DNA of 64,000 nt from Muribaculaceae bacterium (lineage in GTDB: Bacteria; Bacteroidota; Bacteroidia; Bacteroidales; Muribaculaceae), in contig JAFLTW010000001.1 of the NCBI GenBank assembly GCA_022509085.1, positions 186,001 to 250,000 of the forward strand, read 5' to 3'. Shown here one piece after another: positions 52,822 to 63,776 of the stretch (positions are counted from its first letter, which is position 1; each line of letters begins with the position of its first letter). A program made the position numbers and the translations under genes. The notes beneath the pieces were generated by a model. The model did no database searches. It had not been told where the DNA came from and saw only the letters and a list, made by a program, of their open reading frames with translations.

Positions 52822-54834
52822 ATGACGAACAAGACTACAAGAAGACTGGCAACAGCATTTATCGGGGCGTTTGCTTTTATGGCGGCCTATGCCCACAACG
52901 ACTCCATTCCCGACTTCGACGACTTCGAGCTTGACGAGGTGGTGGTGAAGGCAAAAGGCACAAGCAAGATCAACTACGCCGCCACCAACACCGAACTCAT
53001 AACTGCGGTAGAGCTTACAAGAGCCGCCTGCTGCAGCCTCGGCGAGAGTTTCAGCACCAATCCATCGGTAGACGTAAGCTATTCCGATGCAGCTACCGGA
53101 GCAAAACAGATTAAGCTCCTCGGCTTGTCGGGAAGCTACGTGCAGATGCTCACGGAAAACGTTCCAAACTTCCGTGGAGTGTCCTCGCCCTATGCACTCG
53201 ACTTCATCCCGGGGCCGTGGATACAGTCGATCCAGGTGTCGAAAGGGAGCAGCAGCGTAAAAAACGGTTTCGAATCCGTAACGGGGCAAATCAACGTGGA
53301 GCTGAAAAAGCCCCAACTCGACAACGCCCTCAACCTTAACGCCTATTTTGACACCGACGGCAAACTGGAATTCAATGCATCCGGCAACCTGCATCTCGGC
53401 AAGAAATGGAGCGGCGCATTGCTGCTGCATGGCGCCAACACCTTCTGGACCCACGACGGAGACGACGACGGTTTCATAGACATGCCCAAACTGAAACGCG
53501 CCTCACTTCTAAACCGATGGGCTTACCTCGGAGAAAGATACGTGTTTCAGATCTCAGCCAAGGGTTTGCTGGAAAGGAGACAGGCCGGCCAGATAGGGCA
53601 TCCTAGCCATAAGTTGACTAATCCGTATGTTATCAATGTGGAGAACAACCGACTGGAGCTTTTCACCAAAAACGCCTTCATCATCGACAAGGAAAACGAC
53701 GCCAACTTGGCGTTGATACTTTCCGGCAATGTGCACGACCTTGACTCTAAATTCGGGTACAAGGCCTATAAGGCTCTTCAGTATGACGCATATGCATCTC
53801 TGATGTTCGAGCGCAAATGGGCCGAGAGACATTCACTGAGCACAGGCGCCAGCCTGCAGTATGACAACTATCGCCAGCATTACCGTACGATGCAGAGCGA
53901 TGCCTCCCCGCTACTTCGGGACTACACTCACGAGGCCGTAACCGGACTTTATGCCCAATACACATATAACCACGATGAAAAGGTTATAGCCATGGGAGGA
54001 ATGAGATATGACTACAGTTCTCTCTATGGCAGTTTCGTGACTCCAAGGTTACACCTAAGATACAATCCCACAGAGGCATGGTCGATTCATGCATCGGCCG
54101 GGATGGGTAGACGTTCGCCGCATCCCCTTGCAGAATTCAGCTACCTCTTCGCCTCGTCGCGCCGCTTCATAATGCCCGCTGAACTCAGGATGGAGACAGG
54201 AGCCAACACCGGAGGCGGCGTAACCTGGAGTCCGGAGTCAGGGGAGAGGAATCTCAGAATGTCGGCAGAATATTACTACACCCATTTCTTCCACCAGATG
54301 AACGCTGATTTGGAAAACCCGCACGAAGTGGCGATTCTTACAGACACAAAAGGCTATAGCCACAACTTTCAGATCGAGATGTCGGTGGATCCCATCGAGG
54401 ATATGACGGTTACGGCAGCCTACAGATATATCGACGTAAAAGTCGACTATGGCCGTGGATACCAGACCAAACCATTGACATCTCATCACCGAGGGCTCTT
54501 CAGCGTTGGATATTCTCCCTTTATGGGGAAATGGCAATTCGACGCCACACTCAGCATAAATGGCGGAGGTGTAATGCCAACTCCATACAGGATGGCCGAC
54601 GGAGAAATGTCGTGGAGCGAGCGGTTTCCTACATACTGCACGCTAAATCTGCAGGTTACCCGCAACTTCCGCCACTGGAGCATCTACATTGGGGGAGAAA
54701 ACCTCACAAACTACAGGCAGAAACACCCAATAATCGATGCCGGAAATCCATGGAGCAAGGATTTTGACGCCACTATGGTGTGGGGTCCGCTTTCAGGAGC
54801 CATGGGATACATAGGTGTGAGAATCAATATATGA
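52822..54834 (+). CDS. TonB-dependent outer-membrane receptor, possibly for a soft metal
   Basis: This 670-residue receptor has an export signal, a TonB-box-like stretch (DEVVVKAKGT near residue 39), a plug domain (residues about 55-160 with IQSIQVSKGSSSVKNGFESVTGQI) and a 22-strand-type barrel. No carboxypeptidase-regulatory extension and no SusD partner are seen, so it is not a glycan-utilisation SusC. Two adjacent Cys (70-71) lie in the plug. The next gene encodes an exported HMA metallochaperone-like protein, which points to copper or a similar soft metal; this is inference. Confidence 0.87.
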   Translation: MTNKTTRRLATAFIGAFAFMAAYAHNDSIPDFDDFELDEVVVKAKGTSKINYAATNTELITAVELTRAACCSLGESFSTNPSVDVSYSDAATGAKQIKLLGLSGSYVQMLTENVPNFRGVSSPYALDFIPGPWIQSIQVSKGSSSVKNGFESVTGQINVELKKPQLDNALNLNAYFDTDGKLEFNASGNLHLGKKWSGALLLHGANTFWTHDGDDDGFIDMPKLKRASLLNRWAYLGERYVFQISAKGLLERRQAGQIGHPSHKLTNPYVINVENNRLELFTKNAFIIDKENDANLALILSGNVHDLDSKFGYKAYKALQYDAYASLMFERKWAERHSLSTGASLQYDNYRQHYRTMQSDASPLLRDYTHEAVTGLYAQYTYNHDEKVIAMGGMRYDYSSLYGSFVTPRLHLRYNPTEAWSIHASAGMGRRSPHPLAEFSYLFASSRRFIMPAELRMETGANTGGGVTWSPESGERNLRMSAEYYYTHFFHQMNADLENPHEVAILTDTKGYSHNFQIEMSVDPIEDMTVTAAYRYIDVKVDYGRGYQTKPLTSHHRGLFSVGYSPFMGKWQFDATLSINGGGVMPTPYRMADGEMSWSERFPTYCTLNLQVTRNFRHWSIYIGGENLTNYRQKHPIIDAGNPWSKDFDATMVWGPLSGAMGYIGVRINI

Positions 54835-54895
54835 AAAGGGGAGAGGGATACGTTACATAAAAAGAATAATAATACAAAAAAATAAATCGAGAAAA

Positions 54896-55231
54896 ATGAA
54901 AAAAATATTAGTTTTGGCAGCATTTGCCTTCTTCCTCATAAACGCTAATGCCGAAAAGAAGACCGTAAACTTCACGGTAGAACCTGCATTGGTTTGCCAC
55001 AACTGTGAGGCTAAGGTAAAAGACAACCTTCGCTTTGAGAAGGGAGTGAAAGCCGTAAAACCTTCTGCAGAGAAGGGGATAGTGGAAGTGACCTTCGACG
55101 ACAAGAAGACCGACGTAAGCCATCTTCAGGAGGGCTTCCGTAAGATCGGCTATGAGGCTACACCTGTAGAAGAGGGCCCTGAGGTATGTCACGAGCCGAC
55201 GACTGCCCCTTGCTGTAATTCAAAAAAGTAA
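54896..55231 (+). CDS. Exported heavy-metal-associated (HMA) domain protein
   Basis: This 111-residue protein has a signal peptide (KKILVLAAFAFFLINANA). It has one HMA fold with the metal-binding CHNC at residues 34-37 (family CxxC in a beta-alpha-beta-beta-alpha-beta core). A His/Cys tail (CHEPTTAPCCNSKK) adds further possible ligands. HMA domains bind Cu(I) and related ions, and a periplasmic one beside a TonB receptor suggests uptake rather than efflux. It starts 62 bases after the receptor. Confidence 0.85.
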   Translation: MKKILVLAAFAFFLINANAEKKTVNFTVEPALVCHNCEAKVKDNLRFEKGVKAVKPSAEKGIVEVTFDDKKTDVSHLQEGFRKIGYEATPVEEGPEVCHEPTTAPCCNSKK

Positions 55232-55259
55232 GAGAAAAAGCGAGAAAAGCCTCAAAAAA

Positions 55260-55291
55260 TTTGGAGAATTGAGCAAAAAGTCTTAATTTTG
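55260..55291 (+). promoter_or_regulatory. Promoter of tRNA-Cys
   Basis: TTTG (55260-55263), 20 bases, TAATTTTG (55284-55291): a full consensus match. The mature tRNA begins 14 bases after the -7 element. Confidence 0.75.
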
Positions 55292-55305
55292 CTCCCTGAA
55301 AATAG

Positions 55306-55376
55306 GGTTCCATGTCCGAGTGGTTAGGTACCGGTCTGCAAAACCGTTCACACCAGTTCGAATCTGGTTGGAACCT
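55306..55376 (+). tRNA. tRNA-Cys (anticodon GCA)
   Basis: A 71-nt cloverleaf: acceptor GGTTCCA with TGGAACC and discriminator U as expected for Cys; anticodon loop CTGCAAA with GCA at 55338-55340; T arm ACCAG-TTCGAAT-CTGGT. The lowest anticodon-stem pair is C-T, a mismatch. CCA is not encoded. It sits between its own promoter and a terminator. Confidence 0.93.
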
Positions 55377-55385
55377 CTTCCTGAT

Positions 55386-55435
55386 AAGAAGCAGTGTTAG
55401 GTGTATAGTAATAGCCTTCCACTGCTTCTTTTATT
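55386..55435 (+). terminator. Terminator after tRNA-Cys
   Basis: An 11-bp stem AAGAAGCAGTG (55386-55396) with CACTGCTTCTT (55420-55430), a 23-base loop, then TTATT. It may also serve the convergent ygiQ-like gene. Confidence 0.75.
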
Positions 55436-55440
55436 AATTC

Positions 55441-57251
55441 TTATTTACGACGTTTTGAGGAGGATACCGGGTAGAGTTTACGGAGGAGGTCGGGGCGGTG
55501 CAGCCTGCGAAGGCGGTCAATGATGCGCTGCCGCGCGTCAGGTTTGTACCAGAAAAAGAAGAGACGCTGCGCCTCCTTTTCGATGGGAGACTTAGCGGTG
55601 AACTCCTTGGTGCCCGTATAAGGATTGATGCCGGCGTAGAACATTTCGGTGGCCAGAGTCATCGGCGTGGGCGTGAAATCCTGCACCTGCTCGAGATGAA
55701 AATTGAGGTCTTTGGTCCTGACTGCCAACTCGGCCATGTCAACCTCGCGGCAACCCGGATGTGAGGAGATAAAATAGGGGATGAGTTGCTGGTTGAGTCC
55801 GTATTTACGGTTGACCTTATGGAAAAAGGTGTTGAACTCTTCAAACAGTTTAAACGACGGCTTCCGCATAAGGTTGAGCACATGGTCCGACGTATGTTCC
55901 GGAGCCACCTTCAGCCTACCGCTGACATGGCGACTGATCAGTTGCTCGAGATAAAGCCGGTTGGTTCGGTTAACGTCATCGTTGCCGGAGTCGGCCATAG
56001 CCAGGTCGTATCTCACACCGCTGCCCACAAAAGCCTTCTTTACCTCCGGCAGACTGTCAACTGCCCTGTAGACATCCAGAAGACGGGAATGGTCGGTGTT
56101 GAGATTAGGACAGACCTTCGGGTGGAGGCACGACGGGCGCGAACACTTCCTGCATAGCTCAGTATTCTTACCGTCGGTCATATACATATTGGCCGACGGA
56201 CCACCAAGGTCGGATATATAGCCTTTATAGTCGGGCATCTCAGCAATACGCTTCACCTCCTCCACAATCGACTCCTTAGAGCGGGAGGAAATGGCTTTGC
56301 CCTGGTGGGCCGAGATGGTGCAGAAAGCGCAACCTCCATAACAGCCCCGATGCATCGTTACCGAATGGCGAATCATCTCGTAAGCCGGGATAGTCTTTCC
56401 CTTATAGCGCGGATGGGGAAGGCGGGTAAACGGAAGTTTATAAATGCTGTCGATCGCTGCCGTAGAAAGGGGAGGGAACGGAGGATTAATCTTAAGCATA
56501 CGGCCGTTGGTCTGCTGCCAGATGGTGTGACATTCCCGCTTGTTTGACTCAATCTCCACTTTCTTGAAATTCTCAATCTGCTTCGTCTTATCCCTAAGGC
56601 ATTCCGAAAACGGAGCCAGGACAATATCGGAGTGTGCGGGCGTCTCAGACGAGAAGACTGCGGTCTGCCTCACATCTGAAAGCGACGCAAGGGGTTCACC
56701 CTTGTCGAGCTTATGGGCAATCTCAGCGATGGGTCGTTCGCCCATCCCGTAGATGAGGATATCCGCTCCGGAATCGAAAAGGATAGAGGGCCGCAGCTTA
56801 TCCTGCCAATAGTCATAATGTGCGATGCGGCGCAATGAGGCCTCGATACCCCCGATAACAACGGGTACATCAGGGAAAAGCTTTTTCAAGGCTTGGGTAT
56901 ATACTATCGACGGATAGTCTGGTCGTCGGCCATGACGGCCACCTGCCGTGTAGGCATCGTCGTGACGCAGACGTCGGCCGGCAGTATAGTGGTTGACCAT
57001 AGAGTCCATGGCTCCCGGCGAGACACCGAAAAAGAGGCGCGGGCGACCGAACTTCCTGAAGTCGCGCAAATCGTCTTGCCAGTTGGGTTGTGGCACAATA
57101 ACCACTTTAAAGCCCTCCGCCTCGAGCACGCGTCCAATCACGGCAGCTCCGAAAGAAGGATGGTCGACGTAGGCATCGCCTGAGAAAAGGATCACGTCGG
57201 GCTGTTCCCAGCCCAGCTTCTTCATCTCGTCGAGGGTGGTGGGAAGGAAAT

Positions 57252-57255
<4 letters not shown>
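55441..57255 (-). CDS. YgiQ-family radical SAM protein
   Basis: This 604-residue protein of the YgiQ family has an N-terminal B12-binding-like region (DVILFSGDAYVDHPSFGAAV), the radical-SAM motif CYGGCAFC near residue 307, and a conserved Cys-rich insert later (ELCRKCSRPSCLHPKVCPN). The C-terminal DFTPTPMTLATEMFY segment is typical. The biochemical reaction of the family is unknown. Its start overlaps the uvrB stop by four bases (ATGA). Confidence 0.92.
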
Positions 57256-59348
<2,093 letters not shown>

Positions 59349-59352
59349 ACTA

Positions 59353-59384
59353 CAAAATTAACATAAGGTTACATACTACGCAAA
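59353..59384 (-). promoter_or_regulatory. Promoter of uvrB, probably giving a leaderless mRNA
   Basis: On the minus strand TTTG (59384-59381), 20 bases, TAATTTTG (59360-59353): a full consensus match. The ATG begins at 59348, four bases after the -7 element, so little or no 5' leader is left. Confidence 0.7.
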
Positions 59385-59424
59385 AGAAATGCCAAAAAAA
59401 CTGCAAATTAGTCGCATATTCGGA

Positions 59425-59442
59425 TAATTTTGAGTAATTTTG
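59425..59442 (+). promoter_or_regulatory. Tandem -7 elements before tpiA
   Basis: Two exact TAATTTTG copies at 59425-59432 and 59435-59442, ten bases apart. Neither has a good -33 element. The leader to tpiA would be about 75 bases. Confidence 0.4.
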
Positions 59443-59521
59443 CAGATATAGAGAGGCTTCGGCGTAACCCGGGGCTCCCTAAATAGTATAATCTATTATA
59501 AAACAAATATTTATAATAACT

Positions 59522-60277
59522 ATGAGAAAGAATATCGTTGCAGGTAACTGGAAGATGAACACCACGCTCGATGAAGGAGTGGAGCTTGCAAATGAAATCA
59601 ACGAAAAGGTAAAAGGTATCAAGCGCAATTGCGAAGTCATCATATGCGTGCCGTTCACACATCTCACATCGGTGAATGCCGTGATAGAGAGCGAGAATGT
59701 AGCTCTGGGAGCTGAGAACTGCTCGGAACACGACAAAGGCGCCTACACGGGCGAGGTGAGTGCGGCTATGGTAAAATCGACGGGCGCAACCCACGTAATC
59801 CTGGGCCACAGCGAGCGTCGGCAATATTTCGGAGAGAATAATGAGCAGCTCCTGGCCAAGACACGCCAGGCACTTGCCAACGGCTTGACTCCCATCTTCT
59901 GCGTGGGAGAGGTGCTCGAAGACAGGGAGAACGGCAGCTACAACGACGTAGTGGAAGGTCAGGTTGAGGCTCTCTTCGACCTCACGGCAGAAGACTTCGG
60001 CAAACTCGTGATAGCCTACGAACCCGTATGGGCAATCGGTACGGGCAAGACCGCCACAGCCGACCAGGCACAAGACATGCATGCACACATCCGCAAAGTG
60101 ATAGAGGGCAAATATGGCAAGGACGTAGCCGACAACACCTCGATACTCTACGGCGGCAGCTGCAAGCCTGAAAACGCAAAGGAAATATTCTCGAAGCCTG
60201 ATGTAGACGGCGGACTCATAGGAGGCGCAGCCCTCAAGGCAGACTCCTTCATGGGAATCATCGAGGCGTTCAACTAA
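59522..60277 (+). CDS. tpiA: Triosephosphate isomerase
   Basis: This 251-residue TIM-barrel enzyme interconverts dihydroxyacetone phosphate and glyceraldehyde-3-phosphate. Catalytic residues are visible: NWKMN (Lys12 region), LGHSERR (His about 100), and [14 protein letters not shown] (Glu about 170 and flexible loop 6). Phosphate-binding YGGSC and GGLIGGAAL are at the end. It heads a run with SPOR, folE and a ROK kinase. Confidence 0.98.
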   Translation: MRKNIVAGNWKMNTTLDEGVELANEINEKVKGIKRNCEVIICVPFTHLTSVNAVIESENVALGAENCSEHDKGAYTGEVSAAMVKSTGATHVILGHSERRQYFGENNEQLLAKTRQALANGLTPIFCVGEVLEDRENGSYNDVVEGQVEALFDLTAEDFGKLVIAYEPVWAIGTGKTATADQAQDMHAHIRKVIEGKYGKDVADNTSILYGGSCKPENAKEIFSKPDVDGGLIGGAALKADSFMGIIEAFN

Positions 60278-60290
60278 CCTCAGCGAAACC

Positions 60291-60833
60291 TTGAGGATAT
60301 TCGGAAAGCCAATAAGGTTACTTTCGGTGCTCGCCATGCTGATGGCGGGTGTCGGCTTTATGTGGGCGCAGACGGAAAAGGAAAAGGAGAGCGAGGAGGT
60401 AGACTCCACCCTCATTCTGGAAATGCTCGGGCAGGCAGCGATAGCCAATTATGACATCCCTGAAGACATACTGGAGAACCTTTCTAAAAATCCCGGTGCC
60501 CTGAAGCGACCGGGAGCGGTGGTAAAGAAGCGTACCGGAAACTCAGCGGTGCAGAAAAAGCAGGGATTCAGAATCCAGGTGTTCAGCGACGGGCGAAACC
60601 CCTCGACATTGCAGGCCAGGGCCAGGGCACGTGGCAATGCCATAGTAGCCAAATTTCCAAAATATCGCGGACAGATCTATTCCTTCTCGTCAGCTCCCAA
60701 CTGGTACACGCGCATCGGCAACTTCCAGACGCAGCAGGAAGCCAACAATGCCCTCATGGAGCTCAAGAGGGCCTTCCCGGCCTTCGCCGCCGAGATGCGA
60801 GTGGTGAAAAGCCAGATTACCATTATAAAATAA
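60291..60833 (+). CDS. Exported SPOR-domain protein, TTG start
   Basis: This 180-residue protein has a SPOR domain at about residues 90-175 (FRIQVFSDGRNPSTLQARARARG and WYTRIGNFQTQQEANNAL), which binds denuded glycan strands of septal peptidoglycan. The TTG at 60291 is chosen because the next ATG would cut the signal peptide (RIFGKPIRLLSVLAMLMAGVG). It follows tpiA after 13 bases, an arrangement seen in other Bacteroidetes. Confidence 0.82.
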   Translation: MRIFGKPIRLLSVLAMLMAGVGFMWAQTEKEKESEEVDSTLILEMLGQAAIANYDIPEDILENLSKNPGALKRPGAVVKKRTGNSAVQKKQGFRIQVFSDGRNPSTLQARARARGNAIVAKFPKYRGQIYSFSSAPNWYTRIGNFQTQQEANNALMELKRAFPAFAAEMRVVKSQITIIK

Positions 60834-60843
60834 TCGGTAAGAG

Positions 60844-61422
60844 ATGAATAAATCACTTCCATACGAAGAGAAACTCAACCTCATTGCAGGTCATTATCGC
60901 GAGATACTGAAGCTGATAGGGGAGAACCCCGAGAGGGAGGGTCTGGTAAGAACCCCGGAGAGAGCTGCAAAAGCATTGCTCGCAGTAACTTCTGGTTACG
61001 AGTCAGACCCCGTGGAGATAGCCCACAAGGCCATATTCCGGCATGAGGGGTCGAAAATAGTGACCGTTAAAGACATAGAGTTCTATAGTCTTTGCGAGCA
61101 TCATATCCTTCCCTTCTTTGGTCATATCTCCATCGGTTACATCCCTAAGGGCAAAATAATCGGTCTCTCCAAACTGCCACGCATCGTGGAATGTTTCGCA
61201 AGGCGCTTGCAGGTGCAGGAGAACCTGACAGCTCAGATCTGCGATTTCCTGAGTCGGGAGTTGCCCAATGAAGGCGTGATCGTAAACTGTGAGGCCGGGC
61301 ACCTTTGCATGAAGATGAGAGGGGTTGAGAAGCAGGATTCCACTACCGTGACATATGAATGCACAGGGAAATTTGCCCAGGACCCACAGCTGAGGGAAGA
61401 GTTTTTCCGCATGATAAATTAA
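60844..61422 (+). CDS. folE: GTP cyclohydrolase I
   Basis: This 192-residue enzyme converts GTP to 7,8-dihydroneopterin triphosphate, the first step of folate synthesis. The zinc Cys and His in CEHHILPFFGHISIGYIP (near residue 80) and the second Cys in GHLCMKMRGV are present, as is the SKLPRIVE and RRLQVQENLT catalytic segment. It starts 10 bases after the SPOR gene. Confidence 0.96.
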   Translation: MNKSLPYEEKLNLIAGHYREILKLIGENPEREGLVRTPERAAKALLAVTSGYESDPVEIAHKAIFRHEGSKIVTVKDIEFYSLCEHHILPFFGHISIGYIPKGKIIGLSKLPRIVECFARRLQVQENLTAQICDFLSRELPNEGVIVNCEAGHLCMKMRGVEKQDSTTVTYECTGKFAQDPQLREEFFRMIN

Positions 61423-61442
61423 ACATAAAATCAAGATAAGCC

Positions 61443-62441
61443 ATGAGTAAACCTTATGTAATGGGTGTCGACATAGGAGGCACCAACACAGTGTTCGGAA
61501 TCGTAGACGCACGCGGCCAAGTTGTGGCCAGCGGTTCTATAAAGACACAGAAACACACCGATTTTGACTCCTATATCAAAGAGCTCCACGCGGAGATGGA
61601 AAGGCTTATAAAGGCCAACGACGTAGAGGGACAGATTCAGGGAATCGGCATCGGTGCCCCGAATGCCAATTACTACACCGGCGAGATCCAGAACCCTCCC
61701 AACCTTCCCTGGGGCGACGTGATACCCCTGGCAGAGAAAGTGAGCAAAGCCTTCGGGGGCATACCGGTGGCCATCACCAACGACGCCAATGCGGCAGCCC
61801 TGGGCGAGATGACCTATGGAGCCGCACGCGGACTCAAAGACTTCATCATGATCACGCTCGGCACCGGCGTTGGGTCCGGTATCGTAATCAACGGTCAGCT
61901 TGTGTACGGACATGACGGCTTTGCCGGCGAGCTGGGTCACCTTGTGGTGAAGCGCAACAACGGCAGGGTTTGCGGTTGTGGTAGGACGGGATGCCTTGAA
62001 GCCTACTGCTCGGCTACGGGTGTGGCACGCACGGCCCGCGAATTCCTCGAACTGAGGTCGGAACCCTCCGCACTGCGCGACCTCTCGATAGAAGACATAA
62101 CTTCGAAAGACGTGTATGATGCAGCTCTGAAGGGCGACAAGATGGCCAAGGAGATATTCGAATACACTGCCAAGATACTCGGAGACGCCCTGGCCGACAT
62201 GGTAGCCTTCAGCAGTCCCCAGGCCATAATCCTCTTCGGTGGACTCGCTAAGAGCGGCGACCTTCTGCTCAAGCCCCTCAGGGAAGAGTTTGAAAAGGCA
62301 CTGTTCCCCATCTTCAAGGGGAAATGCAAGATTATCGTATCCGAACTCAAGGAGGCCGACGCCGCCGTGCTCGGCGCCTCAGCCCTTGGTTGGGAAGCCA
62401 AATATCACTACGAGGAGAAATCCCCGGCCCAGCAGGACTAA
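61443..62441 (+). CDS. ROK-family sugar kinase (glucokinase type)
   Basis: This 332-residue ROK kinase has the ATP motif GVDIGGTNTVFGIVD at the N-terminus, the catalytic segment VAITNDANAAALGE near residue 110, and the ROK zinc motif GHLVVKRN...CGCGRTGCLEAY with three Cys near residue 175. No DNA-binding helix-turn-helix is present, so it is a kinase and not a repressor. Glucose is the likely substrate, but other hexoses are possible. Confidence 0.88.
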   Translation: MSKPYVMGVDIGGTNTVFGIVDARGQVVASGSIKTQKHTDFDSYIKELHAEMERLIKANDVEGQIQGIGIGAPNANYYTGEIQNPPNLPWGDVIPLAEKVSKAFGGIPVAITNDANAAALGEMTYGAARGLKDFIMITLGTGVGSGIVINGQLVYGHDGFAGELGHLVVKRNNGRVCGCGRTGCLEAYCSATGVARTAREFLELRSEPSALRDLSIEDITSKDVYDAALKGDKMAKEIFEYTAKILGDALADMVAFSSPQAIILFGGLAKSGDLLLKPLREEFEKALFPIFKGKCKIIVSELKEADAAVLGASALGWEAKYHYEEKSPAQQD

Positions 62442-62456
62442 AAGTAGTAAAGCTAC

Positions 62457-63017
62457 TTACTGAAAGGCCTGGAGCTCCTTATGAAGGCGATGCACCGGCA
62501 GACCCATCACATTATAGAATGAGCCTCTGATACCGGCCACGCCCACGGCCCCGATCCATTCCTGAATGCCATAGGCTCCGGCCTTGTCTAACGGACGGTA
62601 GGAAGATACGTAATAATCGATATCATCATAGCTCAGCGATGCAAATTCCACATCGGTAACCACAGAAAAGGTTGCCGATTTTTTTATGGATGTGAGGCTT
62701 ACGCCTGTAATTACCTTATGGGTTTTTCCTGACAGTTTATGCAGCATTGCCCTGGCATCGTCAAGTGTGCGGGGTTTGCCGATAATTTCACCTTCGAGCA
62801 GCACGATGGTGTCGGCCGTAATCAGGATGTCTCCCTCCTTAAGGTCTGGGAGATAGGCTGTAGCCTTGAGTCGCGAGAGAAAGGTAGGAACCTCTTCCGC
62901 AGGGAGGTCGGCGGGGAAATTCTCCTCCACCTCCCGACCTTCCACTATCTCAAAAGGCACATCAAGCATCTTGAGGAGCTCGCGTCTTCTGGGAGACTTA
63001 CTTGCAAGATAAAGCAT
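62457..63017 (-). CDS. maf: Maf-family nucleotide pyrophosphatase
   Basis: This 186-residue Maf/HAM1-fold protein opens LYLASKSPRRRELLKML, the Maf signature. The catalytic ITADTIVLLEG segment is near residue 68, and GAYGIQEWIGAVGVAGIRGSF near 150 belongs to the dTTP/UTP-type group. Maf enzymes hydrolyse NTPs or modified nucleotides and are linked to septum inhibition. It starts 12 bases after the DUF2520 gene. Confidence 0.93.
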   Translation of the reverse strand: MLYLASKSPRRRELLKMLDVPFEIVEGREVEENFPADLPAEEVPTFLSRLKATAYLPDLKEGDILITADTIVLLEGEIIGKPRTLDDARAMLHKLSGKTHKVITGVSLTSIKKSATFSVVTDVEFASLSYDDIDYYVSSYRPLDKAGAYGIQEWIGAVGVAGIRGSFYNVMGLPVHRLHKELQAFQ

Positions 63018-63029
63018 AATATTGTCTGA

Positions 63030-63776
63030 TCAATCTTTTTTACTCATTATAAAATTACTGACTGCCTCATATATAGCCGCCAATTCGGGTCGGAAGGCGA
63101 GCATATCTACATGTTGGCGGAGAACCTCGGTATCCTTACGGCTCGCCGGACCGGTCTGGCACTCCTTTGGCGACCGTTGAAGAGCCTTCAGCATAGTCTG
63201 CCGGATCAGAGGCGTGACAACATCAAACGGTAAACCGCAGTCTTTCAGAATATCCTCCGCCGCTGTATACATGGCATTCACAAAATTGCACGCAAAGACA
63301 GAGGCGAGATGGAGGGTCTTCCGCCGCTCGGAATCCAAGACATGGACATTATTGGAAATTCTGAAGCCAAGCCATTCCAAGGTTGGAAGTACCTGTGGAG
63401 ATCCCTCCACAAAGACCGGTATCTCGGAATAATCGTCAATCTCCACATTGCGCGAGAATGTCTGGAGGGGGTAGAAGACTCCATAACTCTCAAAGAAAGG
63501 TGAGAGGATAGAGGCATCCACAGAACCGGCGGTATGGGCTACAATCCCCTTGAACTTTGGTAGGGCAATTCCCACACGCTCAGCAACTTCCTTGATAGCC
63601 TTATCGGAAACCGCAATCAGAAGCACATTGAAATCCGTTCCCAATCCAAGGAGAGAGCGGGAATTGATCTGAACGATATCCAAAGATGCAGACCTGAATG
63701 CGCGTTCGAGGTGTGTGGCGACATTTCCACTGCCGATAATTCCTATTTTTAATCTTATTGAGCTATTTGATTCCAT
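63030..63776 (-). CDS. Rossmann-like/DUF2520 protein
   Basis: This 248-residue protein has an N-terminal Rossmann fold (KIGIIGSGNVATHLERAF) and a C-terminal helical DUF2520 domain (ASVFACNFVNAMYTAAEDIL near residue 165). It resembles ProC and NADP-dependent reductases, but the reaction is unknown. It starts immediately after the stop of the ATP-grasp gene (TAAATG) and precedes maf, so all three are likely one operon. Confidence 0.87.
   Translation of the reverse strand: MESNSSIRLKIGIIGSGNVATHLERAFRSASLDIVQINSRSLLGLGTDFNVLLIAVSDKAIKEVAERVGIALPKFKGIVAHTAGSVDASILSPFFESYGVFYPLQTFSRNVEIDDYSEIPVFVEGSPQVLPTLEWLGFRISNNVHVLDSERRKTLHLASVFACNFVNAMYTAAEDILKDCGLPFDVVTPLIRQTMLKALQRSPKECQTGPASRKDTEVLRQHVDMLAFRPELAAIYEAVSNFIMSKKD

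Noticed and set aside
52748-52830. A CTGAGATAC sequence with a following hairpin before the TonB receptor, resembling part of a TPP riboswitch
   Set aside because: Only one box fits; the second thiamine-pyrophosphate-sensing half is missing and the receptor ATG would fall inside it. The neighbouring HMA gene also does not suggest thiamine.
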